The notes under the pieces: model-generated | The model's input: the letters and a program-made list of their open reading frames with translations, nothing else | The model's database searches: none | What the model was told of the DNA's origin: nothing | In this document: positions 55,526 to 63,195 of the stretch, piece after piece | Numbering within the stretch: position 1 is the stretch's first letter | Layout: every line of letters begins with the position of its first letter | Origin: Cryptosporangium phraense | GTDB taxonomy: Bacteria > Actinomycetota > Actinomycetes > Mycobacteriales > Cryptosporangiaceae | Length of the DNA stretch: 64,000 nucleotides | Direction of reading: 5' to 3' | NCBI RefSeq assembly: GCF_006912135.1 | Contig: NZ_VIRS01000027.1 | Span: forward strand, 1-64,000 | Program-made: the position numbers and the translations under genes

Positions 55526-56605
55526 ATGACCCGCGCCACCTTCACCACGCTGAGCTGCTGGGCCGTCGGCACGATCCTGTACCACCTCGGAGCCACGGGA
55601 CTCTTCCTCGCGATCCGCCGCGATCCGCACGCCCTCGCGCACGGCCAGGTCTGGCGCCTGATCTCTCCGGTGCTCGTGCAGCCCGATCCGTGGAGCGCGG
55701 TTGTCGTGCTCGCGGTCGGCGCGGCGATCGTCGGTACCGCGGCCGAGCGCGTGTTCGGCACCCCGCGCTGGATCCTGCTGTTCCTCGCCGGTGCCCTGGC
55801 CGGGCACACCGCGGGCGAGTTCTGGCAGCCCTACTCGAGCGGGATCTCGGTCGGGTTCGCCGGCCCGCTCGGCGGACTGGTCGCCTGGGTCCTACTGACC
55901 CGCGTGCGCGGCCGGCGCTCCGCCCCGCGCCTGGCCCGCGTGCGCGGCCGGCGGTATAGCGCAGCGCCGCTGGTGATCGGCTCGATCGCGATCCTGGCCG
56001 GGGCGATCTGGCTCACGATCCGGACCGACATCCACGGCCCCGCGCTCCTGGCCGGCGTCGTCGTCGGGGCCGTGCTCGTCGGCACGAGCAGTACGGTCCG
56101 CCAGTGGTCCCCACCGCCTGAACCCGGCCGACGTCCGGCGCCCCACCGTGAAGTGGGCGATGCTGGACGGATGCCGAGTGTGTACGACGAAGCCGGTGGT
56201 GACGCGGGCCTGCGTCGCCTGGCCGCGGCCTGGCACGAGCGTGTCCTGGCCGACGAGGTCGTGAGCCACGCGTTCAGTCACGGCTTCCATCCCGACCACA
56301 CCGAACGCCTGGCCGCGTACTGGGCCGAAGCGCTCGGTGGCCCGCCCCGCTACTCGCGGGACTACGGCGACGAGACGACCGTCGTCCGCATGCACAGCGG
56401 GAACGGTCCGCACGAGGAGATGGACCGGAGGGCCATCGCCTGCTTCGACCAGGCGCTCACCGACGCGGGGTTCACCGGTCCGGTGCGCCGGACGCTGTAC
56501 GACTACTTCGCCTGGGCCACCACGACGACGATGGCCCGGTACCCCGGATCGGCCGACGACGTGCCCGAGGGCCTGCCGATCCCGCGCTGGCCCCGGACGT
56601 CCTGA
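55526..56605 (+). CDS. Rhomboid-like membrane domain in frame with a truncated haemoglobin
   Basis: One open frame of 359 residues. Residues 1-205 are a six-helix rhomboid-like unit: TILYHLGATGLFLAI, HGQVWRLISPVLVQPDPWS, NNL-like region VFGTPRWILLFLAGALAGHT, and ISVGFAGPLGGLVAWVLLT where active rhomboids have GxSG; here it reads GFAG, so the catalytic Ser is absent. Residues about 216-359 are a group II truncated haemoglobin: YDEAGGDAGLRRLAAAWHER, AYWAEALGGPPRYSRDYGDE, MHSGNGPHEEMDRRAIACF with the haem-ligand His region, and LPIPRWP at the end. An in-frame ATG at 56171 could start the globin separately, but it lacks a ribosome binding site. Confidence 0.7.
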   Translation: MTRATFTTLSCWAVGTILYHLGATGLFLAIRRDPHALAHGQVWRLISPVLVQPDPWSAVVVLAVGAAIVGTAAERVFGTPRWILLFLAGALAGHTAGEFWQPYSSGISVGFAGPLGGLVAWVLLTRVRGRRSAPRLARVRGRRYSAAPLVIGSIAILAGAIWLTIRTDIHGPALLAGVVVGAVLVGTSSTVRQWSPPPEPGRRPAPHREVGDAGRMPSVYDEAGGDAGLRRLAAAWHERVLADEVVSHAFSHGFHPDHTERLAAYWAEALGGPPRYSRDYGDETTVVRMHSGNGPHEEMDRRAIACFDQALTDAGFTGPVRRTLYDYFAWATTTTMARYPGSADDVPEGLPIPRWPRTS

Positions 56606-56616
56606 TCGACGCCCGG

Positions 56617-57051
56617 TCAGCCGATCTCCTCGGCCAGCGCGACGATGATCTCAGCCGGGCCGCGGACGTAGCCGAGCCGGTAGCTCGGCTCGAATCGCGC
56701 GACCTCCCCGACCAGCTCGCCGCCGTGCGCCCGCAACCGCTCGACGGTGGCGTCGACGTCGTCCACCAGGAACATGACCTGCCGTAGCCCGAGCGTGTTC
56801 ACGGCCTCCCGCGACCCGCCGACCGCGGCCGGCGCCCGGTACTTCGTCAGCTCCAGCCGGCTGTGCCCGTCCGGCGTCCGGACCATCGCGATGTCGGCCC
56901 GCACCCCGTCGAGCCCGCTGAGCCGGTCGACCGACGGACCCTCGACCGACGCCGTGCCCTCCAGCTCCATCCCGAGCTCGACGAAGAACGCGACGGCCGA
57001 GTCCAGGTCGTCGACGACAACGGTGGCATGGTCCATCCGACGGATCGTCAC
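56617..57051 (-). CDS. VOC-family (glyoxalase-like) protein
   Basis: A 144-residue VOC protein in one domain: MDHATVVVDDLDSAVAFFVE at the N-terminus (metal His), ADIAMVRTPDGHSRLELTKY in the middle and VMFLVDDVDATVERLRAHG, then GYVRGPAEIIVALAEEIG with the final Glu. The His/Glu set suggests a metal-dependent lyase or dioxygenase-like enzyme, but the substrate is unknown. It ends 12 bp after the convergent rhomboid-globin gene and is divergent from the GNAT gene. Confidence 0.88.
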   Translation of the reverse strand: MTIRRMDHATVVVDDLDSAVAFFVELGMELEGTASVEGPSVDRLSGLDGVRADIAMVRTPDGHSRLELTKYRAPAAVGGSREAVNTLGLRQVMFLVDDVDATVERLRAHGGELVGEVARFEPSYRLGYVRGPAEIIVALAEEIG

Positions 57052-57120
57052 CCGGCGAGCCTAGGGGTCGATCGGCCCGAGCGCGGGAGTCCATTGGCGA
57101 CTGCGCCTACCGTCGAGCTC

Positions 57121-57627
57121 ATGGAGCGACTCGTCGGGGCAGCTGTCCGTCTTCGGGAGGCGTCCGCGCAGGACGTCGGGAGGTTGAGCGAGATCCGGGC
57201 CACGCCGGACGTGTACGCACGCTGGCGCGGGGGCGCGGACCTCACCGCGGAGGTGGCCGCCGAGCTCGTCGACGACGACGTCGAGGTGCTCGCCATCGAG
57301 TACGACGGACGGGTCGTGGGGGCGATCCAGTGGAGCGAGGAGTCCGATCCGGACTACCGCCACGCGAGCATCGACATCTACCTCGACCCCGCGGTCCACG
57401 GCCGAGGCCTGGGGGCCGACGCGGTCCGGACCCTGGCGCGCCACCTGATCGCCCGCGGCCACCACCGCCTGGTCATCGACCCGGCCGCCGACAACGAGGC
57501 GGCGATCCGCTGCTACCGCAAGGTCGGGTTCCGGCCGGTCGGCGTCATGCGCCGCTACGAGCGCAACGCCGACGGCGTCTGGTGCGACGGCCTGCTCATG
57601 GACCTCCTGGCCGACGAGCTGACGTGA
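57121..57627 (+). CDS. GNAT N-acetyltransferase (aminoglycoside 6'-N-acetyltransferase-like)
   Basis: A 168-residue GNAT enzyme: VRLREASAQDVGRLSEIR start, VLAIEYDGRVVGAIQWSEES, HASIDIYLDPAVHGRGLGAD with the acetyl-CoA-binding RGxG (motif A), RLVIDPAADNEAAIRCYRKV and GFRPVGVMRRYERNADGVW. The layout resembles AAC(6')-I-type and ribosomal alanine acetyltransferases; the acceptor is not defined. TACCGT lies seven bases before the ATG with no ribosome binding site, suggesting a leaderless transcript. Confidence 0.88.
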   Translation: MERLVGAAVRLREASAQDVGRLSEIRATPDVYARWRGGADLTAEVAAELVDDDVEVLAIEYDGRVVGAIQWSEESDPDYRHASIDIYLDPAVHGRGLGADAVRTLARHLIARGHHRLVIDPAADNEAAIRCYRKVGFRPVGVMRRYERNADGVWCDGLLMDLLADELT

Positions 57628-57641
57628 ACGACATTGCCAAC

Positions 57642-57678
57642 CGGAGAGGTCTCCGCTAACTTAAGTGGAGAGCTCTCC
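57642..57678. promoter_or_regulatory. Two palindromes upstream of aldo/keto reductase gene
   Basis: CGGAGA-GG-TCTCCG (57642-57655) and GGAGAGCTCTCC (57667-57678) are perfect inverted repeats 24 bp apart, with ACTTAAGT (57659-57666) between them. No regulator gene is adjacent. Confidence 0.65.
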
Positions 57679-57691
57679 GGAAGGATGGACG

Positions 57692-58726
57692 ATGCAGTAC
57701 ATCAAGCTCGGCACCACCGGCCTCGACGTCTCCCCGATCGCGATCGGCGCGATGACCTACGGCGACCCCGGCCGCGGCCACCCGGTCTGGTCGCTCGACG
57801 AGGAGGTCAGCCGCCCGCTGATCAAGCACGCGCTCGAATCCGGCATCAACTTCTTCGACACCGCGAACCTGTACTCGTACGGCTCCAGCGAAGAGATCCT
57901 CGGTCGCGCGCTGAACGACTTCGCGAACCGCGACGAGGTCGTCGTCGCGACCAAGCTGCGCCACCCGATGCGGCCGGGTCCGAACGCGACCGGCCTCTCG
58001 CGCAAGGCGATCATGACCGAGGTCGAGCACAGCCTCCGGCGGCTCGGCACCGACTACATCGACCTGTACCAGATCCACCGCAACGACCACGCGACGCCGC
58101 TGGAGGAAACCCTCGAGGCCCTGCACGACCTGGTGAAGGCCGGCAAGGTCCGCTACCTCGGGGCCTCGTCGATGCGCGCCTGGGAGTTCGCCAAGGCCCT
58201 CCACCTGCAGAAACAGCACGGCTGGGCGCGCTTCGTGACGATGCAGCACCACTACAACCTGCTCGCCCGCGAGGAGGAGCGCGAGATGATCCCGCTCTGC
58301 CTCGACGAAGGCGTCGGCACGGTGATCTGGAGCCCGCTGGCCCGCGGCCGGCTGGCCCGCGCCTGGGACGACGCGAAGTCGACCGCCCGGGCCGAGACCG
58401 ACGGCGCGTACGCGGACCTGCTCTACGTGTCACCCGACGCCGACCGGGCGATCGTCGACGCGGTCGGCGCGATCGCGGACGCGCGCGGGGTCAGCCGGGC
58501 GCAGGTGGCCCTGGCCTGGCTACGAAGCCAGCCGGTGGTCACCGCTCCGCTGGTCGGCGCCAACTCGATGGCCCAGATCGACGACGCCGTCGCGTCGCTG
58601 GAGATCGAGCTGACCACGTCCGAGCTCGAGCAGCTGCAGCGGCCGTACACCCCCCGCTACGACTGGCAGGGCATCTCCGACGAGGCCGAGCTGCAGAAGC
58701 TCAGGGAGCAGATCCCGGGCTACTGA
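57692..58726 (+). CDS. Aldo/keto reductase
   Basis: A 344-residue AKR: N-terminal MQYIKLGTTGLDVSPIAIGA, INFFDTANLYSYGSSEEILG with catalytic Asp and Tyr, VVVATKLRHP with Lys, YIDLYQIHRNDHATPLEETL with His (the tetrad), and a C-terminal NADPH-binding SPLARGRLAR and GANSMAQIDDAVASL. It reduces aldehydes or ketones. The ATG at 57692 has AAGGA upstream; a longer frame exists but overlaps the palindromic operators. It is convergent with the P-loop gene, overlapping by 26 bp. Confidence 0.92.
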   Translation: MQYIKLGTTGLDVSPIAIGAMTYGDPGRGHPVWSLDEEVSRPLIKHALESGINFFDTANLYSYGSSEEILGRALNDFANRDEVVVATKLRHPMRPGPNATGLSRKAIMTEVEHSLRRLGTDYIDLYQIHRNDHATPLEETLEALHDLVKAGKVRYLGASSMRAWEFAKALHLQKQHGWARFVTMQHHYNLLAREEEREMIPLCLDEGVGTVIWSPLARGRLARAWDDAKSTARAETDGAYADLLYVSPDADRAIVDAVGAIADARGVSRAQVALAWLRSQPVVTAPLVGANSMAQIDDAVASLEIELTTSELEQLQRPYTPRYDWQGISDEAELQKLREQIPGY

Positions 58727-59156
58727 GCCGCTCGACCGCGGCCACCAGCTCGATCAACGGGCGCCGGCTGTCGAGTTCGAGCGTCGCCCGCCGGCGTAGC
58801 AGCGGCTCGACCGACCGCACGTACCCCTCGATCTCGGCCCGCTGCTCCGGCGTCCGCCCGTACGGATTCGTCGACCGTCGGCGTACGCGTTCCAGCAGCA
58901 CGGAGACCGGTGCGCTGAGCAGCACCACGTGCTCGAAGCGGTCGTAGAACCGGCCTTGGTTGTCGACGGCGCCGGACACCACGACGTCGGCATGCTCGGC
59001 GAGGAGCCGAGCCATCCGGGGTTCGTTCCAGCGGCCGTCGGGCCCGGTCCAACCGTCGTAGTCCGTGTCGACGGTGAGGTACCCCCGCGCGCGGAGCGCC
59101 TCGAGAAGCGACGTCTTGCCCGCACCGGACATGCCGGTGACCAGGATCCGCGCCAT
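58701..59156 (-). CDS. P-loop NTPase / adenylate-kinase-like protein
   Basis: A 151-residue ATP-binding protein with Walker A GMSGAGKTS at residues 8-16, VDTDYDGW (Walker-like acidic segment), VVVSGAVDNQGRFYDRFEHV and a lid-like Arg-rich helix (LLERVRRRSTNPYGRT). This is the AAA_33 / shikimate-kinase-like architecture of small-molecule kinases or gluconate-kinase relatives; the substrate is unknown. Its start follows the TetR stop by one base pair, so both are probably one transcript. Confidence 0.85.
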   Translation of the reverse strand: MARILVTGMSGAGKTSLLEALRARGYLTVDTDYDGWTGPDGRWNEPRMARLLAEHADVVVSGAVDNQGRFYDRFEHVVLLSAPVSVLLERVRRRSTNPYGRTPEQRAEIEGYVRSVEPLLRRRATLELDSRRPLIELVAAVERLSSPGSAP

Positions 59157-59157
59157 C

Positions 59158-59739
59158 TCAGCTCAGCGTGGCGGTGGCGGCGCGGAGATCGTCGAGGGCG
59201 GCCAGCGTGTGCTGGGCGAGGTCGGTGCCGTCGGTGCCGTCGGACCAGTCGGCGAAGCCCTGCTTGAACGCGAGAACCCCGAGCTCGGCCGCGAGTCGCG
59301 CGGTCGGGCCGGGGACCCCGCGGCCGACCAGCGCGTCGGTCATCGCGACGGCCAGCCCGACGTGCTTGAGCGCGTCCCGCTCCTGGAGCTCGGCGCTGGC
59401 CGCGACCGCGGCCTTGATGCGCGGGCCGAGCTCCCGGTTGGCCGGGCCCATCGCGCCGGACGCGCGCTCGAGGCCGGCCGCCACCGCTTCGAGCGGCGTG
59501 GCCTCCGTCGGCGCCTCCCGGATCCCCTCCGCGAGCAGCGTGCTCAACGTCTCCTGGCCTGCGGCCAGGACCTCCCGCTTGTCCGCGAAATGCCGGAAGA
59601 ACGTACTTCGGGTGACGCCGGCCCGCTCGGCGATCTGGGCGACGGTCGTCTCGTCGTAGCCCTGCTCGGTGAACAGGTCGACGGCGGCGACGACGAGTCG
59701 CTCGCGTGCCCCCGGTTCCCATCGCGCCATGCGTGCCAT
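59158..59739 (-). CDS. TetR-family regulator
   Basis: A 193-residue TetR regulator: RERLVVAAVDLFTEQGYDET, TTVAQIAERAGVTRSTFFRH, FADKREVLAAGQETL and a TetR_C helical domain. It is divergent from an NAD-dependent epimerase-like gene across 47 bp that contain two copies of an 18-bp palindrome. The P-loop gene follows after one base. It should repress the epimerase gene and itself. Confidence 0.9.
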   Translation of the reverse strand: MARMARWEPGARERLVVAAVDLFTEQGYDETTVAQIAERAGVTRSTFFRHFADKREVLAAGQETLSTLLAEGIREAPTEATPLEAVAAGLERASGAMGPANRELGPRIKAAVAASAELQERDALKHVGLAVAMTDALVGRGVPGPTARLAAELGVLAFKQGFADWSDGTDGTDLAQHTLAALDDLRAATATLS

Positions 59740-59747
59740 TCTAGGCG

Positions 59748-59797
59748 ATGCGACATGTGTCCCATCGCGGTGTACAGTGATGCGACATGAGTCCCAT
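59748..59797. promoter_or_regulatory. Twin TetR operators around a leaderless start
   Basis: ATGCGACATGTGTCCCAT (59748-59765) and ATGCGACATGAGTCCCAT (59780-59797) are near-identical imperfect palindromes spaced 32 bp. The second contains the ATG of the epimerase gene, and a -10-like TACAGT sits at 59773-59778. Confidence 0.75.
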
Positions 59798-60674
59798 CAC
59801 TGTTTTCGTCACCGGCGGTACCGGCACGATCGGCTCGGCCGTGGTCGCCGAGTTGCTCAGCGCCGGCCACTCCGTCGTCGCCCTCGCCCGCTCGGACAGC
59901 TCCGAGCAGGCCCTGAAGTCCGCCGGGGCCGAGGTCCTGCGCGGATCGCTGGCCGACCTCGACGTCCTCCGCGCCGGCGCCGCGCAGGCCGACGGCGTCA
60001 TCAGCCTGGCCTTCGGCCGCGACTACGGCACCCCGGAGGCGCTGGCCGCCTCCATCGCCGAGGAGACCGCGGCCATGGCGACGTTGGGGGAGGCGCTGAT
60101 CGGCAGCGACCGGCCGATCGTCAGCGTGTCCGGGACGCCGTGGGTGCCCGGGCGGGCGTCCACCGAAGCCGACCCGGCGCCGACCGACGGACCGGTCGGG
60201 CAACGCGGCCGGTCGATCAACGCGCTGCTGGCGCTGGCGTCGCAGGGCGTGCGCGCGACCGCGGTGCGGATGCCCCGGACCGTCCACAACCAGGGCCGGG
60301 GCGGCTTCGCCGGCCTGCTGACCGAGGCGGCCCGGCGGACCGGGATCGCCGGCTACCCGGGGGACGGGACCCAGCGGTGGCCGGCCGTGCACGCGCTCGA
60401 CGCGGCGGTGCTGTTCCGGCTGGCGCTGGAGTCGGCGCCGGCCGGGACCGTGTGGCACGCGGTCGCCGACGAGGGGGACGCGGTGCGGGACATCGCGTCG
60501 GTCGTCGGGCGGCGCTTGGGGCTGCCGGTGGAGTCCGTGCCGGAGGAGACGTTCGGCCCGTTCGGCCCGATCTTCGCGATGGATCAGCCGTCGAGCAGCG
60601 TCCTCACCCGTGAGACGCTCGGGTGGCAGCCGACCCACCCGAGCCTGCTGACGGACCTGGAGAACATCGAGTGA
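59787..60674 (+). CDS. NAD(P)-dependent epimerase/dehydratase (atypical SDR)
   Basis: A 295-residue extended SDR-like protein: TVFVTGGTGTIGSAVVAELL (nucleotide-binding GxxGxxG), VVALARSDSSEQAL, LRGSLADLDVLRAGAAQADG and VHNQGRGGFAGLLTEAARRT in place of the YxxxK motif, so catalysis may be altered. The C-terminal part (LGLPVESVPEETFGPFGP, LGWQPTHPSLLTDLE) is as in NAD(P)H-binding family sugar-nucleotide epimerase-like proteins. No ribosome binding site, -10 TACAGT eight bases before the ATG. Controlled by the TetR twin operators. Confidence 0.85.
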   Translation: MSPITVFVTGGTGTIGSAVVAELLSAGHSVVALARSDSSEQALKSAGAEVLRGSLADLDVLRAGAAQADGVISLAFGRDYGTPEALAASIAEETAAMATLGEALIGSDRPIVSVSGTPWVPGRASTEADPAPTDGPVGQRGRSINALLALASQGVRATAVRMPRTVHNQGRGGFAGLLTEAARRTGIAGYPGDGTQRWPAVHALDAAVLFRLALESAPAGTVWHAVADEGDAVRDIASVVGRRLGLPVESVPEETFGPFGPIFAMDQPSSSVLTRETLGWQPTHPSLLTDLENIE

Positions 60675-60778
60675 CCCGCCCTCGCCCGCGGTGAGTGGGT
60701 CGGAGCGTGTCAGGGGGCGGTCAGGGATGTCAGCGGGGTATCAGCGTCCTGGCAGCGGGGCGGGCCAGAGTTCTCACC

Positions 60779-61753
60779 ATGACCACTGACCTGGTGATCG
60801 AGGCCGACGGCCTGATCAAGAACTTCGGCGCAACCAAGGCGCTGCAGGGCGTCGACATCGCCGTCGAGCGGGGAACCATCCTCGGCGTCCTCGGTCCCAA
60901 CGGCGCAGGCAAGACCACTGCCGTGCGCATCCTCTCCACGCTCCTGCGGCCGGACGGCGGCTCGGCCCGCATCGCCGGCTACGACGTCGTCAAGAACGCC
61001 GAGCGGGTCCGCGAGGCGATCGGCCTCACCGGCCAGTACGCCTCGGTCGACGAGGACCTCACCGGCCGCCAGAACCTCGAGTTGTTCGGCGTCCTGCTGG
61101 ACCTGGGCCGGAAGGGCGCCCAGAAGCGCGCCGCCGAGCTGCTCGAGTGGTTCGACCTCACCGACGCGGCCGGACGGCGGGCCAAGACCTACTCCGGCGG
61201 CATGCGACGCCGCCTCGACCTGGCCGCGAGTCTGGTCGGCCGCCCGGACGTCATCTTCCTCGACGAGCCGACGACCGGCCTCGACCCGAGCAAGCGCGAA
61301 GACATGTGGAACGTCGTCCGGACGCTCGTCCGCGAAGGCTCCACCGTGCTGCTCACCACCCAGTACCTCGAAGAAGCCGAGGCGCTCGCGGACGAGATCA
61401 CGGTGATCGACCACGGCGTCGTCATCGCCCACGACACCCCCGAGGCGCTCAAGCGCGTCGTCGGTGGCTCGACCCTCGAGGTCCGGCCGTCGAACCCCGA
61501 AGACCTGGAAGACGCGGCGAACATCCTCAACCAGGTCTCCACCGGCGCCCCCGCCGACCAGATCCGCAAGGGCGTCCTCGCCGTCCCGGTCCACGACGAC
61601 GAGGCCCTCACCGCCACCGTCGCCCGGCTGGCCACCGCCGGCATCCCGGTCACCGAGCTCTCGCTCCACCTGCCCAGCCTCGACGAAGTCTTCTTCTCCC
61701 TCACCGGCCGGACGGCCTCCGCCGACGACACCACCAAGGAGGTCGCGGCATGA
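60779..61753 (+). CDS. ABC transporter ATP-binding protein, DrrA type
   Basis: A 324-residue ATPase: Walker A GPNGAGKTTA at about residue 40, Q-loop TGQYASVDEDLTGRQNLELF, signature YSGGMRRRLDLAASL, Walker B VIFLDEPTTGLDP and switch His region TTQYLEEAEAL. The C-terminal 75 residues (PVTELSLHLPSLDEVFFSLTG) are typical of DrrA-like drug exporters of the daunorubicin-resistance family. The ATG at 60779 is chosen over an earlier in-frame start. The permease gene overlaps by four bases (ATGA). Upstream (60700-60760) are repeated GTCAG(G/C) motifs. Confidence 0.92.
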   Translation: MTTDLVIEADGLIKNFGATKALQGVDIAVERGTILGVLGPNGAGKTTAVRILSTLLRPDGGSARIAGYDVVKNAERVREAIGLTGQYASVDEDLTGRQNLELFGVLLDLGRKGAQKRAAELLEWFDLTDAAGRRAKTYSGGMRRRLDLAASLVGRPDVIFLDEPTTGLDPSKREDMWNVVRTLVREGSTVLLTTQYLEEAEALADEITVIDHGVVIAHDTPEALKRVVGGSTLEVRPSNPEDLEDAANILNQVSTGAPADQIRKGVLAVPVHDDEALTATVARLATAGIPVTELSLHLPSLDEVFFSLTGRTASADDTTKEVAA

Positions 61754-62574
61754 CCACCACGCTGACCAGCCCCGACGAGACCCGCACGACCACCGGGTCG
61801 GCCCGCACGCGCAAGCCGTTCCGCCTGGTCAGGCACTCGCTGGCGCTCACGAAACGCAGCCTGATCAAGACCTGGCACACGCCAGAGGCGCTGATCGACG
61901 TGACGATCCAGCCGGCGATCTTCCTCGTCATCTTCGTGTTCATCTTCGGCAAGTCGGTCTCCGGCACGACCCACGACTACCTGCAGCTCCTCCTGCCCGG
62001 CATCCTCGCCCAGAGCATCGCCACCGGCGCGATCGCGATCGGCGTCAACCTCAACACCGACATGGAGAAGGGTCTGTTCGACCGGTTCCGGTCGCTGCCG
62101 ATCCCCCGCTCCGCGCCGCTGATCGGCGCCGTGCTCGGCGACGTCGTGCGGTACGTGATCGTCACGATCTCGACGCTCGCCGTCGGCTACGCGATGGGCT
62201 ACCGGATCGACTCCAACCCGCTGGCGGCGGTGGCCGCGGCCGCGCTCGCGGTGGTGTTCGCGCTGTCGCTGAGCTGGGCCTCGGTGTTCGTCGGCATGAT
62301 CGCCCGGACCTCCGGCGCGGTGCAGGGAATCATGTTCCTGATCGTGTTGCCGCTGAGCTTCGCGTCCAACATGTTCGTCGGCATCGACCAGCTGCCGGGC
62401 TGGATGCAGGGCTTCGTGAAGGTCAACCCGATCACGCACCTGGTCAGCTCGATGCGCGGGCTCTTCGACGGCACCCCGGTCGGCAACCACATCTGGTGGA
62501 CCCTGGCCTGGTGCGTCGGCCTGGTCGCGGTCTTCATGCCGCTGGCGCTGCGCGCCTACCGGCGCAAGGTCTGA
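61750..62574 (+). CDS. ABC-2 type permease, DrrB type
   Basis: A 274-residue ABC-2 permease with six helices: IQPAIFLVIFVFIFGKSV, LLLPGILAQSIATGAIAIG, then GLFDRFRSLPIPRSAPLIGA (family loop), DVVRYVIVTISTLAVGYAMG, GIMFLIVLPLSFASNMFVGI and the last helix near the C-terminus, with NPITHLVSSMRGL. It forms the membrane part of a DrrAB exporter with the ATPase upstream and follows it by ATGA overlap. A strong terminator begins 13 bases after the stop. Confidence 0.92.
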   Translation: MTTTLTSPDETRTTTGSARTRKPFRLVRHSLALTKRSLIKTWHTPEALIDVTIQPAIFLVIFVFIFGKSVSGTTHDYLQLLLPGILAQSIATGAIAIGVNLNTDMEKGLFDRFRSLPIPRSAPLIGAVLGDVVRYVIVTISTLAVGYAMGYRIDSNPLAAVAAAALAVVFALSLSWASVFVGMIARTSGAVQGIMFLIVLPLSFASNMFVGIDQLPGWMQGFVKVNPITHLVSSMRGLFDGTPVGNHIWWTLAWCVGLVAVFMPLALRAYRRKV

Positions 62575-62586
62575 CCCTCCCGAACG

Positions 62587-62620
62587 ACGCCTGCGGCCTT
62601 TCGAGGCCGCAGGCGTTTTG
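62587..62620 (+). terminator. Intrinsic terminator after ABC genes
   Basis: ACGCCTGCGGCCT, TTCG tetraloop, AGGCCGCAGGCGT: perfect 13-bp stem followed by TTTTG. It ends at the stop of the convergent CGNR gene. Confidence 0.9.
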
Positions 62621-63106
62621 TCATGCGGACGCCTGTCGCGCGCGGTAGTTGCGGGTCTTGTGACGATTGCCGCAGGACTCCATGCCGCACCAGCGTCCGA
62701 AGCCGTTGCGTGAGTTGTCGTAGAACGCCCAGCGGCAGTCGGGTGCCGCGCAGAGCTTGAGCCGCTTCCAGTCGCCCCGGGCCACGCTCTCGGCCACGGT
62801 CCGCAGTATTTCGTCCATCCACGGCGAGCCCGTGTCGCCGGTCGTGCGTAGCTGGCCCTCCGGGTCCGGGCGGAGTCGCAGCGGGTAGTTCGCCAGCGCG
62901 TCGGCATCGCCGGCGACGGCCCGCCGCAGCGCGGTGCGCAGGTCTCTGGCCGCGGTCAGGTCGTCCGACGGCTCCAGGCCGTGCGCGGCCAGCCAGTCCG
63001 AGAGCACCTCGGGGGACGTCAACCGGTCGCCGGGCACGTGGATCTCGCCGTGCCGGCTGAACGACCGCTCGTCGACCGTGTTGAGGAACTCCTCGACCAC
63101 CTTCAC
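62621..63106 (-). CDS. CGNR zinc-finger (ABATE domain) regulator
   Basis: A 161-residue protein with an N-terminal ABATE stress-sensor domain (EFLNTVDERSFSRHGE, LRTALRRAVAGDADALAN) and a C-terminal CGNR zinc finger, seen as LCAAPDCRWAFYDNSRNGFG and WCGMESCGNRHKTRNYRAR with the Cys-x4-Cys and Cys-x4-Cys set. Such proteins bind DNA and are probable regulators in actinobacteria. GTG start at 63106. It is divergent from the epoxide-hydrolase-like gene with a perfect 10-bp inverted repeat in between. Confidence 0.9.
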   Translation of the reverse strand: MKVVEEFLNTVDERSFSRHGEIHVPGDRLTSPEVLSDWLAAHGLEPSDDLTAARDLRTALRRAVAGDADALANYPLRLRPDPEGQLRTTGDTGSPWMDEILRTVAESVARGDWKRLKLCAAPDCRWAFYDNSRNGFGRWCGMESCGNRHKTRNYRARQASA

Positions 63107-63123
63107 GACACCACCGTACCCCG

Positions 63124-63156
63124 ATACCGGTGTTGACGAAGCGGCGACACCGGTAT
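63124..63156. promoter_or_regulatory. Operator-like inverted repeat, CGNR/hydrolase gap
   Basis: ATACCGGTGT (63124-63133) and ACACCGGTAT (63147-63156) are perfect inverted copies with 13 bp between, each with a self-complementary ACCGGT core. Centre-to-centre spacing of about 23 bp suits binding by a dimer of dimers. Confidence 0.75.
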
Positions 63157-63195
63157 TACGGTTCGCTGGTGTCGCTCACGACGTCTGGAGGAACG

